DNA of 64,000 bases, from the NCBI RefSeq assembly GCF_028198145.1, contig NZ_CP116338.1:1674001-1738000 (forward strand), given 5' to 3'. Positions 1-9,590 of the stretch are shown here, in pieces. The notes beneath the pieces were generated by a model that was not told the origin of the DNA, searched no databases, and saw only the letters and a program-made list of their open reading frames with translations. The translations under genes and the position numbers were made by a program. This DNA comes from Microbacterium sp. nov. GSS16. Lineage in GTDB: Bacteria > Actinomycetota > Actinomycetes > Actinomycetales > Microbacteriaceae. Position 1 is the stretch's first letter, and each line of letters starts with the position of its first letter.

Positions 1-1
1 C

Positions 2-937
2 GTGATCTACGTCTCGCACTTCCTGGACTCGGTTCTGGGCGTCGCCGACCGCATCACGGTGATGCGAGACGGTCGCCGTATCGAGACCGTCGACGCGGGA
101 ACGGTGTCGAAGCACGAGCTCGTGACCTCGATGCTGGGCCGAGAGATGGAGCAGGCGTACCCGGATCGCCCGCCACGGCCTGAACCGGTGGACCCGCTCC
201 TCTCGGTGCGGGAGCTGCGCACCGGCACGGGCGTCGAGCGGATGAGCTTCGAGGTGCGCCCAGGCGAGATCGTCGGCATGCTCGGTCTCGTCGGCAGCGG
301 CCGTACGGAGTGCCTGCGTGCGGTGTTCGGCCTGGACCAGGTGGTGTCAGGTGAGATCCGGTTCGATGGCCGCGACTGGGTCGGCCGGACGCCGAAGGAC
401 TCCATCGACGCGGGGCTGGTGCTCGTCTCGGAGGACCGTCACAAGGACGGCCTCGTGCTGCAGCGATCGGTGCGCGAGAACATCGGTCTGTCGAGTCTGC
501 CCGCCCGCGCGCGCGGCGGGATCGTCGATCGAAGAAGCGAGAAGCGCATCGCGCGGGATCTCGCGGAATCGCTCGAGATCCGGCCGCCGGACATCGAGCT
601 TCCCGTCGGATGGTTCTCGGGCGGCAACCAGCAGAAGGCCCTGCTCGGAAAGGCGCTCGCCGCGCAGCCGAAGCTGATCATCCTCGATGAGCCGACCCGC
701 GGTGTCGACGTCGGCGCGAAGCGGACCATCTACGAGCTCATCGTCCGCCTCGCCGCTCAGGACATCGGGGTGCTGCTGATCTCGTCTGAGCACGAGGAGA
801 TCATGGAACTCGCTCACCGTGCCTATCTGGTCTCAGAGGGCCAGACCTTCGGGGAGGTCATCCCCGAGCAGACCACCGTGGAAGATGTTCTGTTCCAGCT
901 CTTTCACGTGACCACAGGAGAGGAGTCGGCAGCATGA
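2..937 (+). CDS. Simple-sugar-type ABC importer ATPase, 5' end outside window
   Basis: Carboxy-terminal 311 residues of an RbsA/MglA-class ATPase, which carries two nucleotide-binding domains in one chain of about 500 residues and energises import of a sugar or nucleoside-like solute at the inner face of the membrane. The window opens inside the first domain at its switch-histidine stretch (VSHFLDS). The second domain is complete: the degenerate Walker A GLVGSGRTE near residue 95, which is normal for this class, signature FSGGNQQK near 204, and Walker B LIILDEP near 222. Its stop overlaps the permease start (ATGA at 934-937), so the two are translationally coupled. The substrate cannot be read from the sequence; the hydantoinase genes downstream suggest a hydantoin or cyclic-amide compound, which is inference. 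Confidence 0.9.
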   Translation: MIYVSHFLDSVLGVADRITVMRDGRRIETVDAGTVSKHELVTSMLGREMEQAYPDRPPRPEPVDPLLSVRELRTGTGVERMSFEVRPGEIVGMLGLVGSGRTECLRAVFGLDQVVSGEIRFDGRDWVGRTPKDSIDAGLVLVSEDRHKDGLVLQRSVRENIGLSSLPARARGGIVDRRSEKRIARDLAESLEIRPPDIELPVGWFSGGNQQKALLGKALAAQPKLIILDEPTRGVDVGAKRTIYELIVRLAAQDIGVLLISSEHEEIMELAHRAYLVSEGQTFGEVIPEQTTVEDVLFQLFHVTTGEESAA

Positions 938-1917
938 CGGAGGCCGCAAACACCACCGTGACGCGAACCCGCGCCCGCAGCAAATTCTCGGCGAAGGAGC
1001 TCGTCATCGAGTACGCGGTGCTGCTGCTGCTCGCCGCCGTGCTCGTGGCGCTCGCGATCCTGTCGCCGTCGTTCTTCACCTTCGGCAACATCGTCAACAT
1101 CCTGAATCAGAACGCTCCGCTCGTGATCATCGCCGCGGCCGGGACCTTCGTGATCATCTCGGGGAACTTCGACCTCTCGACCGGCGCGATCTACAGCGTC
1201 GCCGGCGTCGTGGCGGCGTGGCTCGCGGTGACCACGGGCAATGTCGCCCTGGCGCTGGGTGCGGCACCACTGATCGGCATCGTCCTCGGGGCGTTCAACG
1301 GCACGGTCATCACCCGCCTCCGGGTGCACTCGTTCCTCGCGACGCTCGCATCGTCGATGATCTTCACGACGATCGCCGTGCTCACCACCGGGGGCAGCCT
1401 GATCACCGTGACGACGCCCGGGTTCACGACGCTGGGGCGAAACCGCGTCGGAGGCGTCTTCATCGCGGTGCTGGTGATGATAGTCGTGGTGGCGATCCTC
1501 TGGTTCGTGCTGTCGCGGACCCTGTTCGGTCGCCGGGTGTATGCCGTCGGCGGCAACGCGGAGGCGGCTGAGCTCTCCGGCATCCACGTGGACCGCACCC
1601 GCATCCTCGTGTTCGTGATCAGCGGTCTCGCCGCCGGCACGGCCGCGGCGATCGGCGTCTCGCGGATCGCATCGGGGCAGCCCCTTGCGGGCGCCGGGCT
1701 CGAGCTGAGTGCGATCGCGGCGGTGATCCTCGGCGGCACGAGCATCTACGGCGGCATCGGGGCGGTATGGCGATCGGTCGCGGGCGTCTTCCTCATCGCC
1801 CTGATCGGCAACGGCTTCGACCTGCTGAATCTTAACCCCCAGCTCAAGGACATGGTGACCGGCTTCATCATCCTCGCGGCGGTCGGCCTCGCCGCGGCGG
1901 GGCGAGACAAGCGCTAG
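934..1917 (+). CDS. Simple-sugar-type ABC importer permease
   Basis: Membrane subunit of an RbsC-type importer, 327 residues, with about nine to ten hydrophobic segments starting at residue 27 (VIEYAVLLLLAAVLVALAI). Family marks are the motif FDLSTGAIYSVAGVVAAWL near residue 76, and GRRVYAVGGNAEAAELSGI followed by the EAA-like loop near residue 200. It pairs with the ATPase encoded just before it, with a four-base overlap. No substrate-binding protein gene lies downstream; it is presumably upstream of the window. The hydantoinase operon starts 112 bases later and may be co-transcribed, because only a weak six-base stem (1961-1976) separates them. Confidence 0.92.
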   Translation: MTEAANTTVTRTRARSKFSAKELVIEYAVLLLLAAVLVALAILSPSFFTFGNIVNILNQNAPLVIIAAAGTFVIISGNFDLSTGAIYSVAGVVAAWLAVTTGNVALALGAAPLIGIVLGAFNGTVITRLRVHSFLATLASSMIFTTIAVLTTGGSLITVTTPGFTTLGRNRVGGVFIAVLVMIVVVAILWFVLSRTLFGRRVYAVGGNAEAAELSGIHVDRTRILVFVISGLAAGTAAAIGVSRIASGQPLAGAGLELSAIAAVILGGTSIYGGIGAVWRSVAGVFLIALIGNGFDLLNLNPQLKDMVTGFIILAAVGLAAAGRDKR

Positions 1918-2029
1918 CCGCCACGCGCGGCACCTCCCCGCAGCATTCCGGCGGCAACGGCCCGGGCCACCCCGGGTCTCCACGGGCTGCTCGAAAACAT
2001 CAACGATCCCTTACGGAAGGACCCCTGCA

Positions 2030-4078
2030 ATGTCCGAGAACGTCCGAATCGCCATCGACGTCGGAGGCACATTCACCGATGTGGTGAAACTCGTGCCCGA
2101 CACCGGCGAGCTCCGCTTCGAGAAGGTTCCGACCACACCGAGCGAACCGACGGCGGGCGTGCTCGCCGCCTTCGAGAAAGCCGACGCCGACCCCGCCCAG
2201 GTCTCGACGTTCAACCACGGCAGCACCCTGGGCCTGAACTCACTGCTGACCCGCACGGGCGCGCGTATCGCGACGATCGCGACGCGCGGCTTCCGAGACG
2301 TCTACCTGCTCGGTCGCACCGACCGAAGGGTGATGTACGACATCGCCTACCGCAAACCGGAGGCCCTGCTCGAGCGGTACGACACCTTCGAGGTGACCGA
2401 GCGCAGCATGTTCGACGGCTCGGTCGCGACGCCGTTCGACGACGACGACGCCCGCGAGGTCGCTCGTGAGATCCTTCGTCGCGGGTATGACGCGGTGGCG
2501 GTCGCCTTCCTGCACGCCTATGCGAACCCCGCGCACGAGCTGCGCATGCGCGAGATCCTCGCGGAGGAGGCGCCGGGCGTCGAGATCACCCTGTCGCATG
2601 AGCTCTCGCGTGAATACCGCGAGTACGAGCGCACCAGCACTGCCGTGCTGGACGCCTACATCAAGCCGATCATGCGCAGCTACCTGAAGGCGCTCGAAGG
2701 CGAGTTGGAACGGCGCGGTTTCGACGGACGCTTCCTCATGTCGCGCTCGGGCGGAGGGGCGATGACCGCGTCGTCCGCGCGCGAGCAGCCCGTGAACCTG
2801 ATCCTCTCCGGGCCTGCCGGCGGTGTCGTCGGCGCCGCCGCCTTCGCGAAGCTGATCGACAGGCCCAACCTCATCACGATCGACATGGGCGGCACCAGCC
2901 TCGACGCGTCGCTGGTGCAGGACGGCAACCCCGTCCTCTACCACGGCGCAGAGTTCGAGGGACTTCCCATCAACACGCCCTCCCTCTACATCCACACGAT
3001 CGGCGCCGGCGGCGGGTCACTCGGCTACCTCGACGAAGCCGGCGCCCTGCAGGTCGGACCGAAGAGCGCCGGCGCCATGCCTGGACCGGCCGCGTACGGC
3101 CGTGGCGGAACGGAGCCCACGTTCACCGATGCCGCCCTCGCCATCGGCTACCTCGGGACGGACACTCCGCTCGGCGGTGAGCTCACGCTCGACCGCGAGA
3201 AGTCGCTGGCGGCGCTTCGCCCGATTGCCGAGGAACTCGGGCTCAGCGTCACCCAGCTGGCGCGCGGGATGGTGAAGATCTCGAACACCAAGATCATGGG
3301 CGCCGTGCGCGCGATCACCATCGAGCTCGGTCACGACCCCAAGGACTTCGCGCTGCTGTCATTCGGCGGCGGCGGGGGACTCGTCGCGGTCGACGTGGCG
3401 CGTGAGCTGGGAATCCCCGAGGTGATCGTGCCTCCGGGGCAGGGGGCCTTCTCGGCGCTCGGGATGCTGATGGCCGACGTGCAACACGACTACTCGCGCA
3501 CGAGCCTGCAGGCTCTCGACGAGCTCGACGCCGATGCGGCCGATGCGCTCTACGCAGGTATGGAAGCGGAGGCGCGCGAGACGCTGCGTGCCGAGGGATT
3601 CGACGACGACAGTATGCTCTTCCACCGGGTCGTCGCCGTGCGGTACTCCGGCCAGGAGCACGCGGTCACGGTCGATTACCCCGAGAACAGCACGGACCCC
3701 CGAGAGGCCATCCGCTCGGAGTTCGACCGTCTGCACCTGCGCCAGTACGGCCACACCATGGACGATCCGATCGAGACGACGACGCTGCGCCTCGGCGCGG
3801 TCGGCATCGTCGACAAGCCGGATCTGCCGAAGGCGATGCGCCGTCCGGAAGGCGAAGGACCCGAGCTGCGAACGCGCACGGTCGTGCTCGACGGCGACGA
3901 GACCGCGGAGTACGCCCTGGTTTCGCGTGAGGAGCTCATGGCCGGCGACGTCATCGAAGGGCCCGTGGTCGTGACCGAGCACACGGCGACCACTGTGCTG
4001 CACGCCGGCGACCGACTCGAGGTCGGTGCTTACGGCGAGCTCATCATCTCGATCCAGTACGCGAAGAAGGGGGCCTGA
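2030..4078 (+). CDS. Hydantoinase/oxoprolinase family protein, subunit A
   Basis: HyuA-type subunit (682 residues, usual family length 650-700) of an ATP-dependent cyclic-amide hydrolase such as N-methylhydantoinase or 5-oxoprolinase. It shows the actin-like ATPase phosphate loop DVGGTFTDVV at residues 10-19, the family stretch HGSTLGLNSLLTRTGA with ATRGFRDVYLLGR after it, SGPAGGVVGA near 262, the second phosphate loop TIDMGGTSLD near 283, and the glycine-rich FGGGGGLVAVDVA near 445. The start is set by GGAAGGA at 2015-2021. The partner subunit B begins one base after the stop. Substrate specificity (hydantoin, oxoproline, N-methylhydantoin or, for related acetone carboxylases, a ketone) cannot be decided from these motifs. 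Confidence 0.92.
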   Translation: MSENVRIAIDVGGTFTDVVKLVPDTGELRFEKVPTTPSEPTAGVLAAFEKADADPAQVSTFNHGSTLGLNSLLTRTGARIATIATRGFRDVYLLGRTDRRVMYDIAYRKPEALLERYDTFEVTERSMFDGSVATPFDDDDAREVAREILRRGYDAVAVAFLHAYANPAHELRMREILAEEAPGVEITLSHELSREYREYERTSTAVLDAYIKPIMRSYLKALEGELERRGFDGRFLMSRSGGGAMTASSAREQPVNLILSGPAGGVVGAAAFAKLIDRPNLITIDMGGTSLDASLVQDGNPVLYHGAEFEGLPINTPSLYIHTIGAGGGSLGYLDEAGALQVGPKSAGAMPGPAAYGRGGTEPTFTDAALAIGYLGTDTPLGGELTLDREKSLAALRPIAEELGLSVTQLARGMVKISNTKIMGAVRAITIELGHDPKDFALLSFGGGGGLVAVDVARELGIPEVIVPPGQGAFSALGMLMADVQHDYSRTSLQALDELDADAADALYAGMEAEARETLRAEGFDDDSMLFHRVVAVRYSGQEHAVTVDYPENSTDPREAIRSEFDRLHLRQYGHTMDDPIETTTLRLGAVGIVDKPDLPKAMRRPEGEGPELRTRTVVLDGDETAEYALVSREELMAGDVIEGPVVVTEHTATTVLHAGDRLEVGAYGELIISIQYAKKGA

Positions 4079-4079
4079 C

Positions 4080-5786
4080 GTGGCCGACGCCATCACCACC
4101 GAAATCATCAGGCACGGCCTGCTGGCCGCCGCCGAGGAGGTCGCGCGCAACCTGTGCCGCACCGCCTACAACACCGTGGTCTACGAGATCCACGACTACG
4201 GCATCGGGATCCACGACGCCAACGGAGACGTGGTCGCGGACGCGCCGGGTATCGCGGTGTTCACCAGGGGCAACGATGCCGGCATCAAGCACTCGATCGA
4301 GTTCCTCGGCCGTGATGCGATGGAGCCCGGTGACGTCTTCATCATCAACTTCCCCTACTGGTCGAGCGCCCACACACTCGATCCTCTCGTCTTCGCCCCG
4401 ATCCACGTGGACGACGAGCTGATCGGGTTCGCCTCCTGCCGTGTGCACGTGACGGACCTGAATCAGAAGGATCCGGGCTACGTGCTCGACTCGACCGACC
4501 GCTCGCAGGAGGGGCTCATGCTCCCAGCCTCGAAGCTGTACCGCCGGGGCGAGCGCAACGACGATGTGTTCAACATCATCCGATTCAACAGCCGCATGCC
4601 CAAGCACACGATCGGCGACATCCAAGCGCAGGTGTCGGCGTGCGTGACGGGCGTGCGCCGCACGCAGGAGCTCGCGGACAAGTACAGCGTCCGAACGCTC
4701 ACCCAGGCGATGGTGACCATCAACGAGCACGGTGCGAAGCTGGCCAGGCTCGCGCTCGCCAAGCTGCCCAAGGGCACCTGGAGCGCGGTCGACTACGTCG
4801 ATGACGACGGCATCAACAAGGACGACCTCGTCAAGCTGCAGTGCACCGTGACGGTCACGGACGAGGAGATGGTGGTCGACTGGACCGGCAGCGCCGAGAA
4901 CGTCGAGGGCCCCATCAACCTGCCGCCGGGCCAGACCGAGGCGCTGTCGAGCCTCATCTTCAAGTCGCTCACGACTCCGGACTCCCCGGTCGTCGCGGGC
5001 AACTTCGCCCCGTTGAGGGTGGTCACGGTGCCGGGGTCGGTCATGCACGCCGTGCCGCCTATGCCGACATTCACCCTCTGGACAGGTCTGCTCGCGGGCG
5101 AGGTCATCCTGAAGGCTCTGGCACAGGGCATGCCGGAGCTGGTTCCCGCCTGCTCGGGCGGCGACGTGTGCTCGATGATGGGCCTCGGAGTGAACCCACG
5201 CACCGGTGAGCCGTGGCAGGAGGCGACCAACGAGGCGGTCGGCTTCGGCGGCACCGCGCACCACGATGGCGAGGACGGGATCATGCATCTCTCGGAGCCC
5301 GGCTGCCGGAACAACCCTGTCGAGGTGCTCGAGGCGAAGTCGTCGATGATCATCGATCACTACGGCTACCGCCCCGACACAGGCGGGGCTGGTGAGCAGC
5401 GGGGTGGCGTGGGCGTCAGCCGCTCGTACCGCTTCACCGCCCCCGCCACCGGCATCTGCCTGGTCTACAAGACGAAGACGGAGCCGTGGTCCATCGCCGG
5501 CGGGTCGGAGGGCAAGCCGAACCGGATCGTGATGAACCCCGGAACCGATCGCGAGGTCATCCAAGGCGGCAGCTACAACCGACTGGAAGCAGGCGACGTC
5601 CTCGTCAACCAGACCGGTGGAGGGGGCGGCTACGGCGATCCGTTCCGCCGGGACCCTGCCGCCGTCGCCAATGACGTGCGTAACGGGTTCGTGTCACGAG
5701 GCGCTGCAGAACGGGACTACGGGGTGGTCGTCGGGTCCGACTTCAGCATCGACGAGGCAGCGACCGCCGCGATCCGCGGCCGCTGA
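4080..5786 (+). CDS. Hydantoinase/oxoprolinase family protein, subunit B
   Basis: HyuB-type subunit, 568 residues with the GTG start at 4080, which lies one base after the subunit A stop. An open frame runs upstream into subunit A, but the family begins with this ADAITTEIIRHGLLAAAEE stretch. Conserved blocks include the early LCRTAYNTVVYEIHDYG region, GDVFIINFPYWSSAHT, HVTDLNQKDPGY where family members have HH-D-G-type residues, and the carboxy-terminal GGGGGYGDPFRRD. The A and B subunits together hydrolyse the cyclic amide bond at the expense of ATP. A strong hairpin follows the gene at 5791-5832. Confidence 0.92.
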   Translation: MADAITTEIIRHGLLAAAEEVARNLCRTAYNTVVYEIHDYGIGIHDANGDVVADAPGIAVFTRGNDAGIKHSIEFLGRDAMEPGDVFIINFPYWSSAHTLDPLVFAPIHVDDELIGFASCRVHVTDLNQKDPGYVLDSTDRSQEGLMLPASKLYRRGERNDDVFNIIRFNSRMPKHTIGDIQAQVSACVTGVRRTQELADKYSVRTLTQAMVTINEHGAKLARLALAKLPKGTWSAVDYVDDDGINKDDLVKLQCTVTVTDEEMVVDWTGSAENVEGPINLPPGQTEALSSLIFKSLTTPDSPVVAGNFAPLRVVTVPGSVMHAVPPMPTFTLWTGLLAGEVILKALAQGMPELVPACSGGDVCSMMGLGVNPRTGEPWQEATNEAVGFGGTAHHDGEDGIMHLSEPGCRNNPVEVLEAKSSMIIDHYGYRPDTGGAGEQRGGVGVSRSYRFTAPATGICLVYKTKTEPWSIAGGSEGKPNRIVMNPGTDREVIQGGSYNRLEAGDVLVNQTGGGGGYGDPFRRDPAAVANDVRNGFVSRGAAERDYGVVVGSDFSIDEAATAAIRGR

Positions 5787-5790
5787 GTCA

Positions 5791-5832
5791 ACGAAGGCGG
5801 TGCGCCCCGGAATACGGGCGCACCACCTTCGT
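5791..5832. terminator. Hairpin between convergent hyuB-like and lacI-like genes
   Basis: A 17-base stem (5791-5807 with 5816-5832) with one mismatch and an eight-base loop, lying five bases after the hydantoinase B stop and 22 bases before the end of the convergent LacI gene. There is no T tract, so a bidirectional actinobacterial-type terminator is likely. Confidence 0.75.
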
Positions 5833-5854
5833 CTCCTGTCCCGCACGGGGCCCC

Positions 5855-6922
5855 TCATCTGTTCGGTGGCGGCGCCACCGACCCGCGTTCGATGAGCGTC
5901 TGAGGTAGGACGGTCGTCTCAGGGGGGCGACCGTCGCCGCGAATGCGATGAAGCAGGGTCCGCGTGGCCTGCTCGCCGATCTCATGGATGGGCTGCTCCA
6001 CCACGGTGATCCCGGGGGTGGTCAGGCTCATCCACGGAGCGTCGTCGAATCCTGCGAGCGACAGCTGCTCGGGGATCAGGACACCACGCTCCTGTGCGGC
6101 CTTGAACACCGCCAGCGCGATCAGGCTGTCGGAGGCGATGATCGCGGTGACTGCGTCGTCGCCGTCGAGCAATCGGGACGCGAGGGCGTCGACGCCCCTG
6201 CGTCGAGCGTTGAGGTGGACGAAGGATTCAGGGCGCGCCACTCCCGCAGCGGACAGTGTCTCGACGAAGCCGACGACTCGATCGGCGACCGCAGATGACG
6301 ACAGTTCCTCTCCGGTCAGGAAGTCGCCCTCATGTGCGAGCGTGGAGATGAAGGCGATGCGCCGGTGACCGGCGCCGAGCATCAGCTCCGTGAGCTTTCG
6401 CGCACCCCCGCGGTTGTCAGTGATCACGGCGTCGACGTCGACCCCGGGCACCGTACGGTCGAAGAGAACCAGCGGCCTGCCTGCGTCCAGCACAGGTTGC
6501 AGATTGCCGGGCTCGAGCGACGATGCCGGCGCGATGAGCAGGCCGTCGACCTGCTTCGCGAGCTGCACGGCGACAGCTTTCGCCTCGACAGATGGTTCCT
6601 CGTCAGAGTTCGACAGGATGAGGTCGTAGCCGGCTTCAGCTGCGACATCGGCTGCGCCGCGAGTCGCCTTCGCGAAGAACGGGTTCTCGATGTCGCCGAT
6701 GATGATGCCGAGCGTGTGAGATCGCCCTGTGCTCATGGTGCGCGCGAGGGCGTTCGGGCGGTACCCGAGCTCGTCCGCTGCTTTCTGCACCCGGTCGCGC
6801 ACGGCGTCGCTGACGGCGCCGTAGTCCCCGAGCGCGCGGGCTGCCGTCGCCTTCGACACGCGAGCGGCGCGAGCGACATCGCTGACCGTGGCCTCTCGGC
6901 GCCCGGCTCCCGTTTCACTCAT
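5855..6922 (-). CDS. LacI family transcriptional regulator
   Basis: 355-residue repressor. The amino-terminal helix-turn-helix (TVSDVARAARVSKATAARAL, about residues 13-32) and hinge helix (YRPNALARTMSTG) are followed by a periplasmic-binding-protein-like effector domain starting LGIIIGDIENPFFAKA. The start is supported by AAAGG just upstream. It is divergent from the amino-acid-type ABC operon at 7108, and two GAGACC/GGTCTC palindromes lie between them, as expected for a local autoregulated repressor. The effector is unknown; LacI proteins usually sense sugars, which is at odds with the amino-acid-type importer it faces. Confidence 0.93.
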   Translation of the reverse strand: MSETGAGRREATVSDVARAARVSKATAARALGDYGAVSDAVRDRVQKAADELGYRPNALARTMSTGRSHTLGIIIGDIENPFFAKATRGAADVAAEAGYDLILSNSDEEPSVEAKAVAVQLAKQVDGLLIAPASSLEPGNLQPVLDAGRPLVLFDRTVPGVDVDAVITDNRGGARKLTELMLGAGHRRIAFISTLAHEGDFLTGEELSSSAVADRVVGFVETLSAAGVARPESFVHLNARRRGVDALASRLLDGDDAVTAIIASDSLIALAVFKAAQERGVLIPEQLSLAGFDDAPWMSLTTPGITVVEQPIHEIGEQATRTLLHRIRGDGRPPETTVLPQTLIERGSVAPPPNR

Positions 6923-7017
6923 GTCGCCCTTTCTTCATTTCCGTGACCGGTGGGTTCCAGACGTCGAACCTGTCGGTTGACGTCCCACTCGAAGCAGTGT
7001 AGCGTCCATCGAAACGA

Positions 7018-7035
7018 ATTGAGACCGGTCTCAAT
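7018..7035. promoter_or_regulatory. Palindromic operator 1 for LacI-type regulator
   Basis: Perfect 18-base palindrome ATTGAGACCGGTCTCAAT in the divergent region between the LacI gene and the ABC operon. The central CG step and length match LacI-family operators. Its centre lies 25 bases from that of the second copy. Confidence 0.85.
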
Positions 7036-7044
7036 CGAGTGTTT

Positions 7045-7058
7045 TGAGACCGGTCTCA
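7045..7058. promoter_or_regulatory. Palindromic operator 2 for LacI-type regulator
   Basis: Perfect 14-base palindrome TGAGACCGGTCTCA, sharing its core with operator 1. It lies 50 bases before the start of the substrate-binding protein gene, so it probably overlaps the promoter of the import operon. Confidence 0.85.
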
Positions 7059-7107
7059 CAACAGGCCGACATCACCCGAAGCATCAGCAGTTCAGAGAGG
7101 AACACCC

Positions 7108-7974
7108 ATGAGCATCCGCTCCACACTCCGCCGAACGGCCCTGGCCGCCGTCGCCGCGACCGCCGCGCTCGCGCTCGCCGCATGCTCGCCCTCCGCCTCG
7201 ACCGGCGGCGGGGGAGACGCCGCCGAAGACAACCCCTACGGTCTGATCACGCCCGGCGAGATCCGAGTGGCAAGCCTCGGTGACTCCAAGCCCTACACGT
7301 TCACCGACGAGTCCGGCGAGTTCACCGGCTTCGACGTCGAGCTGTTCACCGACGTGGCGAACCGCATCGGCATCGAGAAGGTCGTCTTCACCGGTCAGGA
7401 CTTCTCCGGTCTGCTCGCCGCCGTCGCGAACGGCCAGTTCGATGTCGGAGTGGCCGCGATCGGCATCACCGATGAGCGCAAGCAGACGGTCGACTTCTCC
7501 GACGGATACCTCGCCGGCTACCTCACGGTGATGGCGAGCCCCGACAGCGACATCACAGACGAGGAGAGTCTCGCCGGCAAGCGTCTCGGCGTGGTGCAGG
7601 GCACCCTGCAGGAGGCCTATGCGGTGAAGAACTTCACCGACACCGAGCTCGTCCGCTTCCCGGACAACAACTCGGCGATCTCCGCGGTCAACAGCGGCTC
7701 CATCGATGCGCACTTCCTCGACTACGAGGCCGCCAAGGAGTACGCCGAGCAGTACGGCCTCGAGAACGCGATCGACATCCCGTCGTTCGATGCGCCGGCC
7801 GGCTTCGCGATCGCGAAGGGCAAGGACGAGTTCAAGGAGGCGCTGAACGACGCTCTGCACGATGCGATGGAGGACGGCACCTGGAAGGAGCTCTACGAGA
7901 AGTGGTTCCCGGGCTCCCCGATGCCCGACCAGTACCTGCCCAGCGACGAGCAGGGCGAGGGCGACGGCGAGTAA
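7108..7974 (+). CDS. Amino-acid-type ABC importer substrate-binding lipoprotein
   Basis: Family 3 solute-binding protein, 288 residues. A lipoprotein signal with charged start, hydrophobic core and lipobox LAAC (Cys26) anchors it to the outer face of the membrane. The mature domain has typical blocks: [29 protein letters not shown], the switch-to-lobe-2 stretch [20 protein letters not shown] and [13 protein letters not shown]. These match the polar amino acid (HisJ/GlnH) class. GAGAGGA lies just before the start. It heads the operon under the two operators, and a hairpin (7985-8017) after its stop probably raises its level over the downstream membrane genes. Confidence 0.93.
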   Translation: MSIRSTLRRTALAAVAATAALALAACSPSASTGGGGDAAEDNPYGLITPGEIRVASLGDSKPYTFTDESGEFTGFDVELFTDVANRIGIEKVVFTGQDFSGLLAAVANGQFDVGVAAIGITDERKQTVDFSDGYLAGYLTVMASPDSDITDEESLAGKRLGVVQGTLQEAYAVKNFTDTELVRFPDNNSAISAVNSGSIDAHFLDYEAAKEYAEQYGLENAIDIPSFDAPAGFAIAKGKDEFKEALNDALHDAMEDGTWKELYEKWFPGSPMPDQYLPSDEQGEGDGE

Positions 7975-7984
7975 TCGCCTCGTC

Positions 7985-8017
7985 GGTGCGGGGCCTCGGC
8001 CGACGCGGCCCCGCACC
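7985..8017 (+). promoter_or_regulatory. Intra-operon hairpin after substrate-binding protein gene
   Basis: Perfect 11-base stem (GGTGCGGGGCC with GGCCCCGCACC) and 11-base loop, placed 10 bases after the binding-protein stop and 17 bases before the permease start. A partial terminator or mRNA-end stabiliser at this place is common in ABC operons that need excess binding protein. Confidence 0.7.
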
Positions 8018-8034
8018 TCGAACAGGAGATCCAC

Positions 8035-8823
8035 ATGGACTGGCTCGACAAGCTCATCAAGACGTTCCTCGATTTCGAGGCGATGTGGAAGGTTCTTCCG
8101 CAGCTGCTCGGCACGGGACTGGTGAACACCCTGATCATCTCGGTGGCCGCCACTGTGCTCGGCATCGTCATCGGCATGATCCTCGCGGTCATGGGCGTCG
8201 CCCGTACCGCGTGGCTGCGCGTTCCCGCGCGCATCTACACAGACATCTTCCGCGGGCTGCCCGCGATTCTGACGATTCTGCTGATCGGGCAGGGCTTCGC
8301 CTCGATCAGCCGGCAGATGTTCGGTCCCTCGCCCTACCCGCTCGGCATCCTGGCGCTGAGCCTGATCGCGGGCGCGTACATCGGCGAGATCTTCCGCGCC
8401 GGCATCCAGTCCGTCGAGCGGGGTCAGCTCGAGGCCTGCCGCGCACTGGGCATGAGCTACGGGTCGGCCATGCGCCTGGTCGTGGTCCCGCAAGGCATCC
8501 GCCGGGTCCTGCCCGCACTGGTGAACCAGTTCATCGCCATCGTGAAGGACTCCTCCCTGGTGTACTTCCTCGGGCTACTGGTGTCGGAGCGAGAGCTGTT
8601 CCGCGTCGGCCAGGATGCCGCGGTGCTGACCGGCAACCTGTCGCCACTGGTGATGGCCGGCATCTTCTACCTCGTGATCACCGTGCCGCTGACCCACCTG
8701 GTCAACTACTTCGACAACAGATTCCGCACCGGTCGCCGCAAGCCCACGCCGCCCAAGAGCGGTCTGGAAGAGGTGGCCGAGCAGTCGCTCAGCCCGGTGT
8801 ACACCCGAGGAGAGAACACATGA
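8035..8823 (+). CDS. Amino-acid-type ABC importer permease
   Basis: HisM/GlnP-type permease of 262 residues with five or so membrane segments. The cytoplasmic EAA loop is clear near residues 125-160 ([18 protein letters not shown] followed by [14 protein letters not shown]). The start follows CAGGAGATCC. One permease only is encoded, so it presumably works as a homodimer with the ATPase. Its stop overlaps the ATPase start (ATGA at 8820-8823). Confidence 0.93.
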   Translation: MDWLDKLIKTFLDFEAMWKVLPQLLGTGLVNTLIISVAATVLGIVIGMILAVMGVARTAWLRVPARIYTDIFRGLPAILTILLIGQGFASISRQMFGPSPYPLGILALSLIAGAYIGEIFRAGIQSVERGQLEACRALGMSYGSAMRLVVVPQGIRRVLPALVNQFIAIVKDSSLVYFLGLLVSERELFRVGQDAAVLTGNLSPLVMAGIFYLVITVPLTHLVNYFDNRFRTGRRKPTPPKSGLEEVAEQSLSPVYTRGENT

Positions 8824-9590
8824 CCTACACGTCACCCCTGCCCATCACCGAGGGCCGCTTCTTCGAGGGCTCCCGGCTGCAGATCGAGAACCTCCGCATG
8901 GCCTACGGTGACATCGACGTCATCAACGACGTCTCACTCACCGTCGAGCCAGGCACCACGACCTGCATCATCGGCCCTTCGGGGTCCGGCAAGTCGACCC
9001 TTCTCCGTGGTGTGAACCGACTCCACGAGCCCAAGGCCGGCCGAGTTCAGCTCGCAGATGACGACGCGCTCTCCCTCAAGCCAGACGTGCTTCGCCGCCG
9101 GGTCGGCCTCGTCTTCCAGCACTTCAACCTCTTCCCCGATCACACCGCGCAGCAGAACGTCGCTCTGGCGCTGCGCAATGTGAAGCGCATCGCGAAGGGT
9201 GAGGCTGAGCGCATCGCGCTGGCCAGGCTCACCGAGGTCGGACTGGCCGAGCGCGCCGATCATCGCCCTCGCGATCTCTCGGGCGGGCAGCAGCAGCGAG
9301 TCGCGATCGCGCGTGCCCTGGCCATGGAGCCCGAGGTCATGCTCTTCGACGAGGCGACCAGTGCGCTCGACCCCGAGCTGGTCAAGGGCGTGCTCAACCT
9401 CATGGCCGAGCTCGCGCAGCGCGGCATGACGATGCTCGTCGTGACCCATGAGATGGGCTTCGCCCGCAAGGTCGCCGACCAGGTCGTCTTCATGGATGAG
9501 GGCCGAGTCGTCGAGGCGGGCACGCCGGAGCAGATCTTCGACGATCCGCAGAGCGACCGCCTGCGCCTCTTCCTCTCGGAGGTGCTGTGA
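8820..9590 (+). CDS. Amino-acid-type ABC importer ATPase
   Basis: 256-residue GlnQ/HisP-type ATPase: Walker [10 protein letters not shown] near residue 51, Q-loop in [12 protein letters not shown], signature [15 protein letters not shown] near 153, Walker [15 protein letters not shown], and switch histidine in VVTHEMGFA. The start at 8820 overlaps the permease stop, although the frame stays open far upstream. Completes the three-gene importer; the next gene overlaps its stop by one base. Confidence 0.93.
   Translation: MTYTSPLPITEGRFFEGSRLQIENLRMAYGDIDVINDVSLTVEPGTTTCIIGPSGSGKSTLLRGVNRLHEPKAGRVQLADDDALSLKPDVLRRRVGLVFQHFNLFPDHTAQQNVALALRNVKRIAKGEAERIALARLTEVGLAERADHRPRDLSGGQQQRVAIARALAMEPEVMLFDEATSALDPELVKGVLNLMAELAQRGMTMLVVTHEMGFARKVADQVVFMDEGRVVEAGTPEQIFDDPQSDRLRLFLSEVL

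Noticed and set aside
1961..1976. CCCGGG-4-CCCGGG hairpin between the ABC permease and hydantoinase A
   Set aside because: Only six base pairs from a self-complementary hexamer in a GC-rich gap; not convincing as a terminator.
904..1983. Long minus-strand open frame opposite the sugar permease
   Set aside because: Highly charged, Arg/Asp/His-rich composition with no hydrophobic pattern or recognisable domain; a shadow of the real plus-strand gene caused by high GC at third positions.
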